From NCBI GenBank assembly GCA_001819095.1, contig MHLS01000024.1, positions 5,955-11,385 on the forward strand: a DNA stretch of 5,431 nt, given 5' to 3'. Each line of letters opens with the position of its first letter. Position 1 is the stretch's first letter. This DNA comes from Candidatus Lloydbacteria bacterium RIFCSPLOWO2_02_FULL_54_12 (GTDB taxonomy: Bacteria > Patescibacteriota > Minisyncoccia > Phycocordibacterales > UBA6899). The notes beneath the pieces are model-generated. The model searched no databases. It was not told the origin of the DNA and saw only the letters and a list, made by a program, of their open reading frames with translations. Below, piece by piece: positions 5,243 to 5,431 of this stretch. The translations under genes and the position numbers were made by a program.

Positions 5243-5431
5243 TCAATCCATGTGTACCTTGCAAGTCTCGGCGGAGTGGTTGGCCTTGAGGCGATCAGCT
5301 TCGATGGGATTCTTGCAGACGCTACAGATTCCGTAAGTGCCCCGCTCGATACGGAGTAGTGCGCTCGTAACGGCGTTGAGTCGCTTCTCGAGCTCGAACT
5401 CGACCGCGCTTCGGTCCTCGAAGTCCGTGAT
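5243..5431 (-). CDS. DksA/TraR-type zinc-finger protein, C-terminal part (runs off the right edge)
   Basis: The last 62 residues and TGA stop of a protein of the DksA/TraR family. Family members bind in the RNA polymerase secondary channel and, with ppGpp, adjust promoter use. The fragment begins inside a charged helix (DFEDRSAVEFELEKRLNAVTSALLRIERG), matching the end of the coiled coil. It continues into TYGICSVCKNPIEADRLKANHSAETCKVHMD. Zinc ligands in fragment numbering are probably Cys36, Cys39, Cys57 and His60, so the last ligand is His rather than the fourth Cys of E. coli DksA. The coiled-coil tip residues lie outside the window, so true DksA function cannot be told from a general regulator. 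It is the first visible gene of the minus-strand cluster, 14 nt before comM. Its promoter is beyond the window. Confidence 0.9.
   Translation of the reverse strand: MTDFEDRSAVEFELEKRLNAVTSALLRIERGTYGICSVCKNPIEADRLKANHSAETCKVHMD

Noticed and set aside
5229..5264. Upstream in-frame ATG that would lengthen ComM by 12 residues
   Set aside because: The added residues do not fit the family N-terminus and the extension would overlap the dksA-like gene by 22 nt; the ATG at 5228 gives MAFAKVFS, typical of the family.

Overview
The window holds six protein genes and no rRNA, tRNA, CRISPR array or insertion sequence that I can see. The content suggests a small-genome bacterium of the Candidate Phyla Radiation (Patescibacteria, probably Parcubacteria). 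The reasons are a LysM/M23 peptidase of parcubacterial style, a short transglutaminase-like hypothetical protein, compact gene packing, and the absence of a Shine-Dalgarno motif before all five visible start codons. This assignment is inference. TGA is used as a stop twice (dksA-like gene and comM), so the code looks standard rather than the UGA-glycine code of Gracilibacteria and SR1.

Layout. At 1-647 (minus) lies the N-terminal part of a UvrD/PcrA-type helicase, cut by the window edge. A divergent intergenic region (648-1153) carries a near-consensus promoter facing right, a weak candidate promoter facing left, direct repeats, and a 122-nt inverted-repeat element touching the helicase start codon. 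Rightward follow a secreted or anchored LysM-LysM-M23 peptidoglycan hydrolase (1154-2212) and a transglutaminase-like protein (2345-3004). Facing them on the minus strand is a tight cluster read from the right edge: a DksA/TraR-type zinc-finger protein (5243 to beyond 5431), comM/yifB (3636-5228) and idi (3084-3629), with gaps of 14 and 6 nt.

The most unusual feature is structural. Three gene boundaries (646-767, 2201-2324, 3020-3103) each carry a long perfect inverted repeat of 14, 18 or 15 bp, with a partly self-complementary interior. In each case one arm lies over a start or stop codon: the helicase start, the peptidase stop, and the codons just before the idi stop. In the last two, the other arm is an inverted copy of the end of the neighbouring coding sequence. 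The arms share no obvious sequence, so what recurs is the architecture rather than a repeat family. This could be mRNA-end protection, translation-coupled control or a form of termination. It is the main candidate here for something undescribed.

Working together: the helicase (repair) and ComM (branch migration of incoming DNA) are genome-maintenance functions, the M23 protein acts at the cell wall, and Idi supplies DMAPP/IPP for isoprenoids. Nothing in the window ties them into one pathway; the minus-strand cluster looks like an operon of unrelated housekeeping genes.
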